Shown here piece after piece: positions 34,824-43,818 of a stretch of 64,000 bases of DNA; the first letter of the stretch is position 1; each line of letters opens with the position of its first letter. The DNA comes from CAVPTL01 sp963708725 (GTDB lineage: Bacteria > Actinomycetota > Thermoleophilia > Gaiellales > JAICJC01), in contig CAVPTL010000014.1 of NCBI GenBank assembly GCA_963708725.1, positions 372,001 to 436,000 on the forward strand, given 5' to 3'. The notes below the pieces were generated by a model that saw only the letters and a program-made list of their open reading frames with translations, was not told the DNA's origin and ran no database searches. A program made the translations under genes and the position numbers.

Positions 34824-35018
34824 GGCTTTGCGGGTGCTGAGCATGGCGATCGCCAGCAGGATGTTGGCCGCGGCCAGCGGGATCGCGCAGTACTCCTCTT
34901 TGATCACCCCGGAGACGCCCAGCGGGAGCGCGATCACGACTGCGGCCACGTAACAGATGGCGGCAACCACGGCCATCGCTCCGGCCGCTCCCGAACGTGG
35001 TGACGGCATCAGCGTCAT
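34821..35018 (-). CDS. Small two-helix membrane protein
   Basis: 65 residues with two hydrophobic segments (about 15-38 and 46-61) and the conserved-looking loop GVIKEEYCAIP between them. I do not recognise a family. ATG 35018 overlaps the TGA of the cyclase fusion gene, so it is translated together with it. Its TGA stop is inside palindromic element B. Position suggests a membrane accessory of the signalling protein, but this is a guess. Confidence 0.65.
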   Translation of the reverse strand: MTLMPSPRSGAAGAMAVVAAICYVAAVVIALPLGVSGVIKEEYCAIPLAAANILLAIAMLSTRKA

Positions 35019-38000
35019 GGCTCGGCAGGATACCGCAGAGGATCGACGTTGGCGTCTCCCAGCCGTACCCCCGTGGCCGGCGTCGCCCACACGTCGCTGA
35101 CCCATGGACGCACCCAAAGCGTGGAGCGCGGGTACCCGATCGGCACCAGCACCGCCGCCTGCTGGACCAGGTGGCGGTCGAGCTCCTGGTAGATCGCGAG
35201 CCGGCGATCATGATCGCGTTGCGCACGGCCCTCGACCATCAATCGATCGGTGGTGTCGTCGCTGTAGATCCCCTGCGCGCCGTGCACGAGTCCGCGGAAG
35301 AACCCTTCCGGATCGGGATAGTCGGCGCCCCAGCTGGTGAGGAACATGTCGGCTGTCTCATCCGAGTGCCCAGGGCAGCTGAACTCGCCCTCCGGCACGA
35401 TAATGCGCGTCTTCAACCCGATCGCCTCGAGCTGGACACATAAAAGCTCGGCCAGCGGGCGCAGCCAATCGTGGGCCGCGAGCACCAGCTCGGGCGCGCC
35501 GCGGCCCTCGGGATAGCCCGCGTCGCTCAGCAACATCGCGGCGCGCTCGAGGTCCTGCATCACTCCGTGCCGGTGTGAATGCCCCGGCAGCGCCGGAGGC
35601 AGCAGTCCCGAGCCGCGGGCCGGGCCAAACGGATTCTCCATCAGCTCCACCAGCGCGACCGTGTCCAGGGCGGCGGAGATCGCCTTGCGGATCACCGGAT
35701 TCGCGACCGCCGGGCGCGTGGTCTGGAACCACAGCATCAGCGTCGCGATCCCCGCGATCGTGCGCGCGTCGGTCAGGTCGTCGGTCACGAGCTGGCGGCC
35801 GCCGCCGGCCAGCACATCGAACTCGCCGTCGGCCCACTGGGCCGTGCCCCGGGCGTGAGGCTTCATCGGCACGAACGTGAACTCGATCTCGCCGAGGTTT
35901 CCGGCCGGTCCCTGCCACAGCGGATCGGCGACGGCGAGCAGGTGATCGGCGTCCATCTCGGCCACCTTGAAGGGGCCGTTGGTGACGACCTCCTCGGTGC
36001 GCCAGCTGGGGCCGACCCGTTGCACCACGTGACGCGGCCACGGCCGCAGCGCCGAGTGTGCCAGCAGGTAGAGGAAGGCGTTTCGCGGCTCGGCCAGGAT
36101 GATTTCAAGCGTTCGGTCGTCGTGGGCCACCACCTCGGTCACGTCGTCCAGCAGAAACGCGGTCGGCAACTCGAGGGCGCGGATCTGCTCCCACGTGTAG
36201 GCAAAGTCGTGCGTCGTCAGCGGCTCGCCATCGCTCCAGCGAAGCCCGTCGTGCAGCTGGAACAGGTAACTGAGGCCGTCGCTGGAGACGCGCATGTTCT
36301 CGGCCAGCGACGGCACCACGTTCTGGTCGCGGTCGAGCGCCAAGAGACCACGGAACAGCAGATCCGTGATGACCGCGGCCTCCATCACATAGGTGTAGCC
36401 GGGCACGACCTCGGGCGGCAGCGTGAGCATGGTGCGCAGCTTCTGGTCGCGGGCCACCACCACCGGCTGTGGGGCTTTGCACGCGAACGCCTCGTCGTAG
36501 GCGCGCTCGGCGCCGCGAAAGTCGAAGTCGACGTGATGGACGAGCGCGATCTTGAACAGCGTCTCGCGCGAGCGCCGCTCGTCGTTGAGCCGCGCGAGGA
36601 ACGTGCGTGCGCGGCGATAGTCGTCGACAGCCTCGGCGGTCGCCCACAACGCCCGCGCGTCGTCGCCGGCGACGATCAACGCGTCGGCCGCCTCGCTCGG
36701 CATGTCGGCTTCGGCCAGGTGCCGGGCAAGCACCGGCGCCGGCGGGGTCGTCCCGGCCTCGGTCGCCAGCTCCTGGAGCGCTTCGGCGATACGGCCGTGG
36801 GCATCGCGACGGTCGTGCTCCAGCATGCTCGAATACGCGACCTCCTGCACCAGGCCGTGGCGGAACCGGTACTCCGGCGAGGGCCGGCGCCGCTCCTCGG
36901 TGATCAGGTCGAGCCGCTGGAGCTCGAGCACCGCGGCGTGGGCCTGCTCGGGGCCGACCAGCTTCTCCAAAAGCTCCATCCCAAACGCGCGACCGACGGC
37001 GGCGCTCAGCGTGGCCACCTCGCGGGCCGCCGGGGTGAGGCGTCCCAACCGCGCCTGAAGGGCGGTCTGAACGGCGACCGGCACCGACACGTCGTCCCAC
37101 TCGACGCACAGCTCGAGGCCGTCCTTGCCCATTGCGAGCACGTCGCGCTCGACCAGATCGCGGATGGCTTCCTCGATGAAGAACGGGTTGCCGCCCGCCC
37201 GCTCGGCGACCAGCTCTGACACCTCCGGTGGCAGCGATGCACCGGCCACCGACTCGGCCAGACGGGTGCTGGCATCAGGGGCAAGCGCGCGCAACTCCAC
37301 CTCGCGATAGCGGTGCGGCAGCCGCTCACGGGCGCGCTGACCGAGCTTCCAGGCACTCGACTCGCGCTCGCTGCGATAGACGAGCGCAAACCCGATCGAC
37401 GCCTGCTCGGTCAGGTCGAGCAGACCATCGCAGACCGCGATGGTCGCCTCGTCAGCCCAGTGCAGATCGTCCATCACCACCAATACGGGACGCTGCTCGG
37501 CAAGCGTGCAGAGCACCTCGGCAACCGCCTCGCCGGCCCGATCGCGGACGTTTTCGCGAGACAGCTCGTTCATTACCTGAGCCGACTCGGCGCCTTCTGG
37601 AGCGAGCCCGAGCGCCGCCGACAAAAAGACGTAGCGCTCCCCCAGTTCGCCGAAGAGTTCCGTCAGGCGCGCCTTCAGCTCGAGCCGCATCCGCGATTCG
37701 CTGGCTGCCACCGGCAGGTCCATCCAGCCGCGCAGCAGGTCGCGCACCGGCCACAGTGGAAAGCCCGTCGCATACGACGAGCTGCGCCCCTCGAGCAAGA
37801 GCGGCGGGTTCTCGGAGGCGGCGACCACATCCCGGATCAGCCGAGTCTTGCCGATCCCGGCCTCGCCGGTCACCACCATCACCACACCCAGGCCGTCGCA
37901 CAGCTCGGCGACGGCCCGCTCCAAAACAGTGCGCTCGAAGTCGCGGCCCACGAGCGCAGGCTCCGGACGCGAATCGCAGGCAAGCCCCGCGCTATCCACG

Positions 38001-38560
38001 CGCAGGAGCCGCACCGGGTGGCTGATCCCGCGCAGATCCACCTCACCCAGGTCGTCCAGCTCGAACCGAGCGTCGATCGCCCTGGCCAGCTCGGGCCCAA
38101 CCAGCACCGTGCCGGGTTCGGCATGCTGCTGCAGGCGGGCGGCCAGATTGACGGGGTCACCCAACGCGTTGAACCGCTCGCCGTCGTTGCCCGCCTCCCA
38201 GTCGACCACCACTCGGCCGGCCTCGATCGCGACCCGCCCGGCCAACGTCAGGTCGTAGTCGGTGCGCACCTGCTCGCCGAAGCGATCGAGTTCGCGCTGA
38301 AGCTCGATCCCGGCCAGCACCGCGCGCTCGGCATCGTCATCGTGGGCCTCGGGCGCTCCGAACACGGCGAGCACGCCATCCCCGGAGAGTTGGGCCACGG
38401 TTCCCCCGAAGCGGCGTACCTGAGCGGCGATCAGGCTGGTGACCTCGTCAAACAGCAGCTTTGAGCGCTCAGGGCCGAGCCGCTCGGCGATGGCCGTCGA
38501 GCCCTCGATGTCGGCCATGAGCACCGACACCAGCCGCATCTCACCCCGGGTCATGGACAT
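35015..38560 (-). CDS. Nucleotide cyclase - ATPase - family-5 binding-protein fusion
   Basis: 1181 residues, three modules. Residues 1-190 form a class III adenylate/guanylate cyclase homology domain with metal Asp17 (MADIEGST), Asp61 (LSGDGVLAVFG) and the transition-state pair Asn138/Arg142 (VNLAARLQ). Residues about 200-600 form a STAND/AAA_16-type ATPase: Walker A TGEAGIGKT at 231-239, Walker B VVMDDLHW at 361-368, then a helical region. A short TPR-like stretch occupies about 600-695. Residues about 705-1175 form a whole SBP_bac_5 fold (GYTYVMEAA; YLFQLHDGLRWSDGEPLTTHDF) without signal peptide. The protein therefore appears cytoplasmic with a peptide-receptor-like sensor. No internal stop or frameshift breaks it. 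Two start candidates, codons 1 and 3, are both ATG. Confidence 0.88.
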   Translation of the reverse strand: MSMTRGEMRLVSVLMADIEGSTAIAERLGPERSKLLFDEVTSLIAAQVRRFGGTVAQLSGDGVLAVFGAPEAHDDDAERAVLAGIELQRELDRFGEQVRTDYDLTLAGRVAIEAGRVVVDWEAGNDGERFNALGDPVNLAARLQQHAEPGTVLVGPELARAIDARFELDDLGEVDLRGISHPVRLLRVDSAGLACDSRPEPALVGRDFERTVLERAVAELCDGLGVVMVVTGEAGIGKTRLIRDVVAASENPPLLLEGRSSSYATGFPLWPVRDLLRGWMDLPVAASESRMRLELKARLTELFGELGERYVFLSAALGLAPEGAESAQVMNELSRENVRDRAGEAVAEVLCTLAEQRPVLVVMDDLHWADEATIAVCDGLLDLTEQASIGFALVYRSERESSAWKLGQRARERLPHRYREVELRALAPDASTRLAESVAGASLPPEVSELVAERAGGNPFFIEEAIRDLVERDVLAMGKDGLELCVEWDDVSVPVAVQTALQARLGRLTPAAREVATLSAAVGRAFGMELLEKLVGPEQAHAAVLELQRLDLITEERRRPSPEYRFRHGLVQEVAYSSMLEHDRRDAHGRIAEALQELATEAGTTPPAPVLARHLAEADMPSEAADALIVAGDDARALWATAEAVDDYRRARTFLARLNDERRSRETLFKIALVHHVDFDFRGAERAYDEAFACKAPQPVVVARDQKLRTMLTLPPEVVPGYTYVMEAAVITDLLFRGLLALDRDQNVVPSLAENMRVSSDGLSYLFQLHDGLRWSDGEPLTTHDFAYTWEQIRALELPTAFLLDDVTEVVAHDDRTLEIILAEPRNAFLYLLAHSALRPWPRHVVQRVGPSWRTEEVVTNGPFKVAEMDADHLLAVADPLWQGPAGNLGEIEFTFVPMKPHARGTAQWADGEFDVLAGGGRQLVTDDLTDARTIAGIATLMLWFQTTRPAVANPVIRKAISAALDTVALVELMENPFGPARGSGLLPPALPGHSHRHGVMQDLERAAMLLSDAGYPEGRGAPELVLAAHDWLRPLAELLCVQLEAIGLKTRIIVPEGEFSCPGHSDETADMFLTSWGADYPDPEGFFRGLVHGAQGIYSDDTTDRLMVEGRAQRDHDRRLAIYQELDRHLVQQAAVLVPIGYPRSTLWVRPWVSDVWATPATGVRLGDANVDPLRYPAEP

Positions 38561-38841
38561 ACCCGAAGTGTTGCATATGGCGCGTCGTTATTAACCTTCC
38601 GGTCGCTTTCTGCCGATGGAGCCTCGTTCGTTCAGGGAAGCCGTACGCCACAAGTGGTCGTCGGTATGTTGGGTCGTCGCCCGCGAGCCAACGTGGTTGG
38701 GTGCGTGCCGGGAGCGGCCGTCCGTGAGGATGGTTTAACCCGGACAGAGCCTGGCTGCAGTGCTCGTCATCGGTGGCGCCACCAGATATCAGCCGGCGGT
38801 AGCCGCGGAGTACGGCTCCCCGGGACGAACGCAACGCAGCT
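38561..38841. other. 281-base divergent intergenic region
   Basis: Lies between the cyclase-fusion start and the start of the Cys/His secreted protein. It is less GC-rich close to 38575-38600. It must carry both promoters, but I see no convincing hexamer pair, palindrome longer than 8 bases, or RNA fold in it. Confidence 0.5.
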
Positions 38842-39528
38842 ATGGAAACCGTCTCGCGCAAACACCTGCTCGCCCAAGCCGCCACCCTGATGGGCGGCGC
38901 GACCGTGCTCAACGGAGTCGATCGGGCCCAGGCCGCGCCGGCAGAGCTACCCGTCTACCGGCTCGACAACCTCGGCGGTGCCCACAACGCCGGCTGTGCC
39001 AGCTGTAACGCCTGCACGGCTCATGCGGAGCACAAGTACTTTGCCAGCGCCGCCGACGCCGATCTCGATCGCGCGCATCCCTACTGCAAGTGCCGCGTGA
39101 TCCAGGGTCGAGACCTGCCCTACGCGGAGTGGGTCGCGCTCTTCGGCATACCGGGATCCATCGCCCGCGGAAGTGTCGATGACCGCACCCCGTGGGTCGC
39201 CGAGGTACTCGACTCGACGCCCCCGCCGCCCGGCCCCGAACACCACCCACCCCTGCACGTGCGCGTCCTGCGGGCGCGTGTACAGGGGCGCCTGATCGCG
39301 ATCGACCTCAAGCTCACACAGGCCGCGCGGATCGAGGTCAAAATTGCATCGCCGACCGGCCGTGCGATCGCTCACCGGCGGCTGCGCGCCCCCAGCGGCA
39401 TCAGCCGCAAGGGCCTTCGCATCCCCAATGGCGCTCCCGCAGGCCGCTGTCACCTCATGTTCGAGCTGCACCCCGCCAGCGGACACGGGCCCAGCCGCAG
39501 CTTCACCCGCGACATCAACGTCGCCTGA
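38842..39528 (+). CDS. Exported protein with Cys/His metal-binding-like cluster
   Basis: 228 residues. The N-terminus (SRKHLLAQAATLMGG) looks like a Tat-type signal with Arg-Lys instead of Arg-Arg, with a cleavage region near AQA-AP at 30-33. Residues about 53-82 contain CASCNACTAH, then HPYCKC: Cys x2 Cys x2 Cys ... His-Pro-x-Cys-x-Cys. The tail resembles the HPxCRC zinc-knuckle motif of SPP1-gp7/Mu-F phage head proteins, but nothing else does. A Pro-rich linker (PPPPG) leads to a small C-terminal beta domain of about 110 residues. I do not recognise a family. It ends 2 bases before the converging DipZ stop. Confidence 0.65.
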   Translation: METVSRKHLLAQAATLMGGATVLNGVDRAQAAPAELPVYRLDNLGGAHNAGCASCNACTAHAEHKYFASAADADLDRAHPYCKCRVIQGRDLPYAEWVALFGIPGSIARGSVDDRTPWVAEVLDSTPPPPGPEHHPPLHVRVLRARVQGRLIAIDLKLTQAARIEVKIASPTGRAIAHRRLRAPSGISRKGLRIPNGAPAGRCHLMFELHPASGHGPSRSFTRDINVA

Positions 39529-39530
39529 GG

Positions 39531-41222
39531 TCAGCCAAACGTGAACGAATAGAGCACGGTGCCCGCCGGCACGGTCAGGTCGAGCAGGTGGGGGCCTGCG
39601 GTCGGCATGTGCGCGAGCTGGTACAGATCGTCGGACGAGACCTTGACCGCGGCCTTTGCGTGACCGTCGACCGTGACCCCAAGCGTGGCCGATCCGCTGG
39701 GCGGAGGCGCGGCCACCAGATAGATCCGGGGCGCGATGTAGCGAAACAGCAGGTGCGCTCCGGCGCCTGCGACGATCTCGTGCGCGGTGACCGTCCAATG
39801 CCCGGTGAGGGCAACGTGGCTCGGGTTGATCACCGGCGGCGCGGAGTATCGCGCGTCCTTGCCCTGCGTCAGCTGCTGCTCGTAGGCCACACCGCGCTCG
39901 GTGCCGAGATACGTCTCGGGTGTCGCCACCGTGCGCGAGGCGGTCACGACCCCCTTGGGGGCGACCGGCTTGGCGGCATGCTCGCCCAGCAACTCGCGGA
40001 TGTCGGCCTCGGTCTGCGGGTATGCCCCCTCTCCGAAGTGCGCATCTCGAACGTCGCCGTTTCGGTCGATCAGGTAGTCCGCCGGCCAGTACTGGTTGCC
40101 GTACGCGTTCCAGGTGCCGTAGGCATCATCGACGGCGACCGGGTAGGTGATGCCGTGCTCGGCAACCGCCCGGCGCACGTTTGAGACCACGTGCTCGAAC
40201 GCGAACTCGGGCGTGTGAACGCCGACGATCACAAGGCCCTTGTCGTGGTAGCGCGCGTTCCAGGCCTTGAGATAGGGCAGCGTCCGGATGCAGTTGACGC
40301 AGGAGTACGTCCAGAAGTCGACGAGCACGACCTTGCCGTGCAGACTCGCGAGCGACAGCGGCTTACCGCCGGGGGTGTTCAGCCAGCTGGTGACATCCGC
40401 GAAGTTCGGCGCCTTGCCGTAGTTTCGAAGCGCCCCGGCGTTGTCGCCGGCCGCCACCGCCGAGGCGGCACTGTGCGACGACGAGTTGAGCGACTGCAGG
40501 TCGTCGCGGATGGTGGCCGAGCGCTCGGGCTTCTGGAGCCCGGTCAGATACGACGGTGCACTGGCGGCCAGCTGGGTTGGGATGCTGGTCGTGAACAACC
40601 AGGCCGACGCGATCAGCACCACGCCGGCCACCCGCCGCAGACGCATGCCGCCGCGCCGGACACTGGCAACCCGGGATGCCGCCCGATTGCCCGCGAGTGC
40701 GATTCCAAACAGTGGCAGGGTGGCGCCCGCGGCATAGGCGATCGTGATCAGCACGAGATCGAGCGACAGCTTCTGCTGGGCGCTCAGCACGGTGACCGCG
40801 GCCAGGATCGGACCGGCGCACGGCGTCCACACAAGCGACAGCCCCGCGCCCAGCGCCACCCCCGACCAGAACCCATCGCCCTTGGTCAGGCGGCCGCCGA
40901 CATGCGCCGACAGCGGCACGAACAGCCGTCCCAGCCATTCACCGACGTCGGGCACCAGCAATGCGATCCCCACCACCGCCAGCATCACGATCGCCGCGTT
41001 TTGGAGTAAGTCCTGCGGCAGTCCGAGCGCCGACAGCACCCGCGACGCCGTCAGCGTGAACACCACAAACGCGACCGCCAGTCCCACAGCGACGCCGAGC
41101 GGCCTGCGCCGCCCGCCGGTCGCCGACGCCGCCGCCACCACCGGCAGCACCGGAAGCACGCAGGGCGACAGGAAGGTCGCAACGCCCGCGACCAGCGCAA
41201 CAGCGATCAGGGTGAGTTCCAC
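39531..41222 (-). CDS. DipZ-type cytochrome c biogenesis / thioredoxin fusion
   Basis: About 563 residues. The N-terminal CcdA membrane domain spans about 1-240, with redox Cys21 in LSPCVLPVLPVV and a second Cys in WTPCAGP. An extracytoplasmic TlpA-like thioredoxin domain carries Cys308-x2-Cys311 (YSCVNCIRTLPYL). A C-terminal carbohydrate-binding-like beta domain follows, as in mycobacterial DipZ. It passes electrons from cytoplasmic thioredoxin across the membrane to exported proteins. The start is set at GTG 41222, just before the CcdA helix; the frame is open to 41327, which would overlap the ECF gene. Start confidence is moderate. Confidence 0.88.
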   Translation of the reverse strand: MELTLIAVALVAGVATFLSPCVLPVLPVVAAASATGGRRRPLGVAVGLAVAFVVFTLTASRVLSALGLPQDLLQNAAIVMLAVVGIALLVPDVGEWLGRLFVPLSAHVGGRLTKGDGFWSGVALGAGLSLVWTPCAGPILAAVTVLSAQQKLSLDLVLITIAYAAGATLPLFGIALAGNRAASRVASVRRGGMRLRRVAGVVLIASAWLFTTSIPTQLAASAPSYLTGLQKPERSATIRDDLQSLNSSSHSAASAVAAGDNAGALRNYGKAPNFADVTSWLNTPGGKPLSLASLHGKVVLVDFWTYSCVNCIRTLPYLKAWNARYHDKGLVIVGVHTPEFAFEHVVSNVRRAVAEHGITYPVAVDDAYGTWNAYGNQYWPADYLIDRNGDVRDAHFGEGAYPQTEADIRELLGEHAAKPVAPKGVVTASRTVATPETYLGTERGVAYEQQLTQGKDARYSAPPVINPSHVALTGHWTVTAHEIVAGAGAHLLFRYIAPRIYLVAAPPPSGSATLGVTVDGHAKAAVKVSSDDLYQLAHMPTAGPHLLDLTVPAGTVLYSFTFG

Positions 41223-41313
41223 TACCTCATGGTACGTACAGGGGCCCCCGGCGGTTCTGCTCCGCACGATCTTCCGAAACGCGACAATCGTGGAAACGTC
41301 GTAGGCTAGGAGT

Positions 41314-41856
41314 GTGAGCCAGGTCACGCCAACGCTTGTCGATCGCTGTCGGAGAGGTGATGCGGACGCCTGGCGCGATCTCGTCGACGAGTACTCCGCC
41401 TACGTCCACGCGATCGTCGTGCGCGCGTTTCGGATCCCGCCAGACGACGCCGAGGATATCTTCCAGGACGTCTTTACCCGGGTATTCGAGCGGCTCGAGA
41501 TGCTGCGCGACGACGAGGCGCTGCGAGCCTGGATCGCGCAGGTCGCCCGCAATCTCTGCATCGACCATCTGCGCAAGGCCCGCGAGTTCGCAGAGCTTCC
41601 CGAGACGCTCGAATCTGACGGGGAGCGCGAACTGTCAGACCTCACCGACGCCCTGTTCGTGCGTCAGGCAATGTCGCGCCTGCCCGAACGCTGTGCCGAG
41701 ATCCTCGACCGGTTCTTCTGCCGGGACGAGTCCTACCGCACCATCGCCACCCACACCGGGATCGCGGAAGGCACGATCGCGAGCCGCATCAGCCGCTGTC
41801 TCGCCAGGTTGAAAACTGACATCGAGGGAAGAAACCCCGACCCACCCGCGTCTTGA
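41314..41856 (+). CDS. ECF-type RNA polymerase sigma factor (second)
   Basis: 180 residues: region 2 (AEDIFQDVFTRVFERLEML...RAWIAQVARNLCIDHLRKA) and region 4 (RLPERCAEILDRFFCRDESYRTIATHTG). It contains three cysteines, one in region 2 and two in the linker/region 4. AGGAG sits 4 bases before GTG 41314. No anti-sigma gene follows; instead a small uncharacterised gene starts 5 bases downstream. It is divergent from the DipZ gene, so a thiol-redox function is possible (inference). Confidence 0.9.
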   Translation: MSQVTPTLVDRCRRGDADAWRDLVDEYSAYVHAIVVRAFRIPPDDAEDIFQDVFTRVFERLEMLRDDEALRAWIAQVARNLCIDHLRKAREFAELPETLESDGERELSDLTDALFVRQAMSRLPERCAEILDRFFCRDESYRTIATHTGIAEGTIASRISRCLARLKTDIEGRNPDPPAS

Positions 41857-41861
41857 GAGGT

Positions 41862-42125
41862 ATGGACGAGATCGACGACATCGAACTGCAGCGGCTGATG
41901 CGGCTGCTGCCGCCGCCGCCCGTGCGGTGGGTGCAGGCGGCCAAGGAGCTGCCGTTCGTCCAGGACGAGATCGCCGAGATCCTCGCCCGCGCCGCCGGCG
42001 ACGCCGAGTTCGAATCAGCGCTTCGCGCCGACGCCGAAACGGCGCTCGAGCAAGAGGGGTACGCCCTCTCGAGCGATGTGGTCGCGCACATGCTCAAGCG
42101 ACTGCCGCAGCCCGACAACCGCTGA
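41862..42125 (+). CDS. Small protein following the second ECF sigma gene
   Basis: 87 residues, soluble, acidic and helical: a Pro-rich turn (LLPPPPVRW) at about 12-20 is followed by two predicted helices. No metal motif or transmembrane segment is present, so it is not a standard anti-sigma factor. ATG 41862, with GAGAGG upstream, is preferred; TTG 41853 overlaps the sigma stop. Operon position makes a regulator or partner of the sigma factor the best guess. I do not recognise the family. Confidence 0.6.
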   Translation: MDEIDDIELQRLMRLLPPPPVRWVQAAKELPFVQDEIAEILARAAGDAEFESALRADAETALEQEGYALSSDVVAHMLKRLPQPDNR

Positions 42126-42155
42126 TCCGGTCGCGCCTGTAGCATCGCAGGCTCG

Positions 42156-43814
42156 ATGAACCAGATCGTCAGCGCGTTTCGCGGCGTTTTCGCCAATCGG
42201 GATCTACGCCGCGTCGAACTGGCGGCCGTGGGCTCCGAGCTGGCGGCGTTCTCCTACCTGGTGGTGCTGGCGGTGGTCGCCTACGACACCAGCGGCACCG
42301 GGGGTGTCGGCATCCTGATGCTGACGCGGATGGCCGCGGCCGCGATCACGACGCCGTTCACGTCGGCGTTCGCCGATCGCTTCGCCCGCAAGCGGGTGAT
42401 GGTCATCTCGAACCTGATCTCGGCTGCCCTGATCCTCGTGATTGCAGCGGCGGTCTCGTCAGGAATCGGCCTGGTCGGCCTGTGTGTGCTGGCCTCGGTC
42501 GCCGCCATCGCAACCAGCGTGTTTCGGCCCGCCCAGGCCGCACTGCTGCCGACGCTCGCGAACACCCCAGAGCAGCTGACGGCTGCAAACGCCGTGTCCA
42601 CCACCGTCGAGGGAGTCGCGATCTTCTTCGGGCCGGGTATCGGCGGCATTCTGCTCGGGGTCAGCGGCGCCACATCGGTGTTCGTGTTTGCCGCCGCCGG
42701 CCTTCTGTGGTCGGCGGCGCTGGTGACCCTGGTGCACGAAACCCGCCCCGAAGCCGAATCCGAGCCGGATCCCGACCTCCCCCCCGAGAGCCGGTTTCAC
42801 GAGGCCACGGCCGGCATCCGCACTCTTGCCTCGGAGCGGGCACTGCTGGCGGTGGTGGGCGTGTACGCGGTGCAGACGATCCTGGCGGGGGCGCTGGGAG
42901 TGTTCAACGTCGTGCTCGCACTCGAGGTATTCGACCTCGGAAACGCCGGCGTCGGCTATCTGGACTCGGCCTTCGGGGTGGGCGGAATCATCGGCGGAAT
43001 CCTCGCGGCGGGGCTCTCTGGCAGCCGCCGGCTCGGTGCCTGGTTCGCGCTCGGCGCGATGGTGTGGGGCGTGGGCATCTCGCTGGTCGGACTGTCGCCC
43101 ACGGCCCTGATCGTGTTCGTCGTGCTTGCCGGAGTCGGCGCGGGAAACACCGTCGTGGATGTCGCAGCCATCACCCTGATCCAGCGCTCGGCGCCGGCCG
43201 CGGTGCTGGCCCGCGTGTTCGGCGTGATCGAAAGCATCCTGCTGGCGGGCCTGGGGCTCGGCTCGATCCTCGCGCCGGTGATGATCGCGTGGCTGGGAGC
43301 CCGGCCGGCGATCGTGGTCACCGGGTTGTTGCTGCCGCTGTCGGTGGCGCTGCTGGGCCGCCGGATCGTCGGCCTCGACGCCGTTGGTGAGGAACTGATC
43401 CCGCTGGTTGATCTGATGCGCGCGACCTCGATCTTCGCGCCGCTGCCTCAGGCAACGCTCGAACAGGTCGCCCGCCGGCTGGAGCCGATGAAGGCCCCGG
43501 CCGGCACCGTCTTGATCAACCAGGGCGACTCTGGCGACCTGTTCTATCTGATCGCGAACGGCACCGCCGGGGTCAGCGCCGACGGCGAGCGGCGAGCGAC
43601 GCTCGACGCTGGAGACTTCTTTGGAGAGATCGCGCTGCTGCGCGACACCGCCCGCACCGCGACCGTCACCGCCGAGACCGAGATGGAACTCCTCACGCTG
43701 GATCGCGACCAGTTCCTGGCGGCGGTCACCGGCCACACTCAGAGCGTCGAGGAGGCCGATCTGGTGATCTCGCAGCGGCTGGCGGCACTGCGCCAGGGCG
43801 TCGCCGCGTTCTGA
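42156..43814 (+). CDS. MFS transporter fused to a cyclic-nucleotide-binding domain
   Basis: 552 residues. The first approximately 405 are a twelve-helix MFS exporter of the macrolide/EmrB-like branch (MTRMAAAAITTPFTSAFADRFARKR split here as AFADRFARKR at the 2-3 loop). Residues about 420-545 form a cNMP domain with phosphate-binding cassette FGEIALLRDTARTATV at about 488-503, including the phosphate-contacting Arg. Gating of an exporter by cAMP or cGMP is the direct reading. A class III cyclase domain is encoded 3.6 kb away. It stands alone after a 30-base gap and converges on the decarboxylase gene. Confidence 0.9.
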   Translation: MNQIVSAFRGVFANRDLRRVELAAVGSELAAFSYLVVLAVVAYDTSGTGGVGILMLTRMAAAAITTPFTSAFADRFARKRVMVISNLISAALILVIAAAVSSGIGLVGLCVLASVAAIATSVFRPAQAALLPTLANTPEQLTAANAVSTTVEGVAIFFGPGIGGILLGVSGATSVFVFAAAGLLWSAALVTLVHETRPEAESEPDPDLPPESRFHEATAGIRTLASERALLAVVGVYAVQTILAGALGVFNVVLALEVFDLGNAGVGYLDSAFGVGGIIGGILAAGLSGSRRLGAWFALGAMVWGVGISLVGLSPTALIVFVVLAGVGAGNTVVDVAAITLIQRSAPAAVLARVFGVIESILLAGLGLGSILAPVMIAWLGARPAIVVTGLLLPLSVALLGRRIVGLDAVGEELIPLVDLMRATSIFAPLPQATLEQVARRLEPMKAPAGTVLINQGDSGDLFYLIANGTAGVSADGERRATLDAGDFFGEIALLRDTARTATVTAETEMELLTLDRDQFLAAVTGHTQSVEEADLVISQRLAALRQGVAAF

Positions 43815-43818
43815 TCGC

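Noticed and set aside
38561..38841. Small RNA or missed gene in the divergent region
   Set aside because: No open frame with ribosome-binding site and no convincing stem-loop or promoter pair was found.
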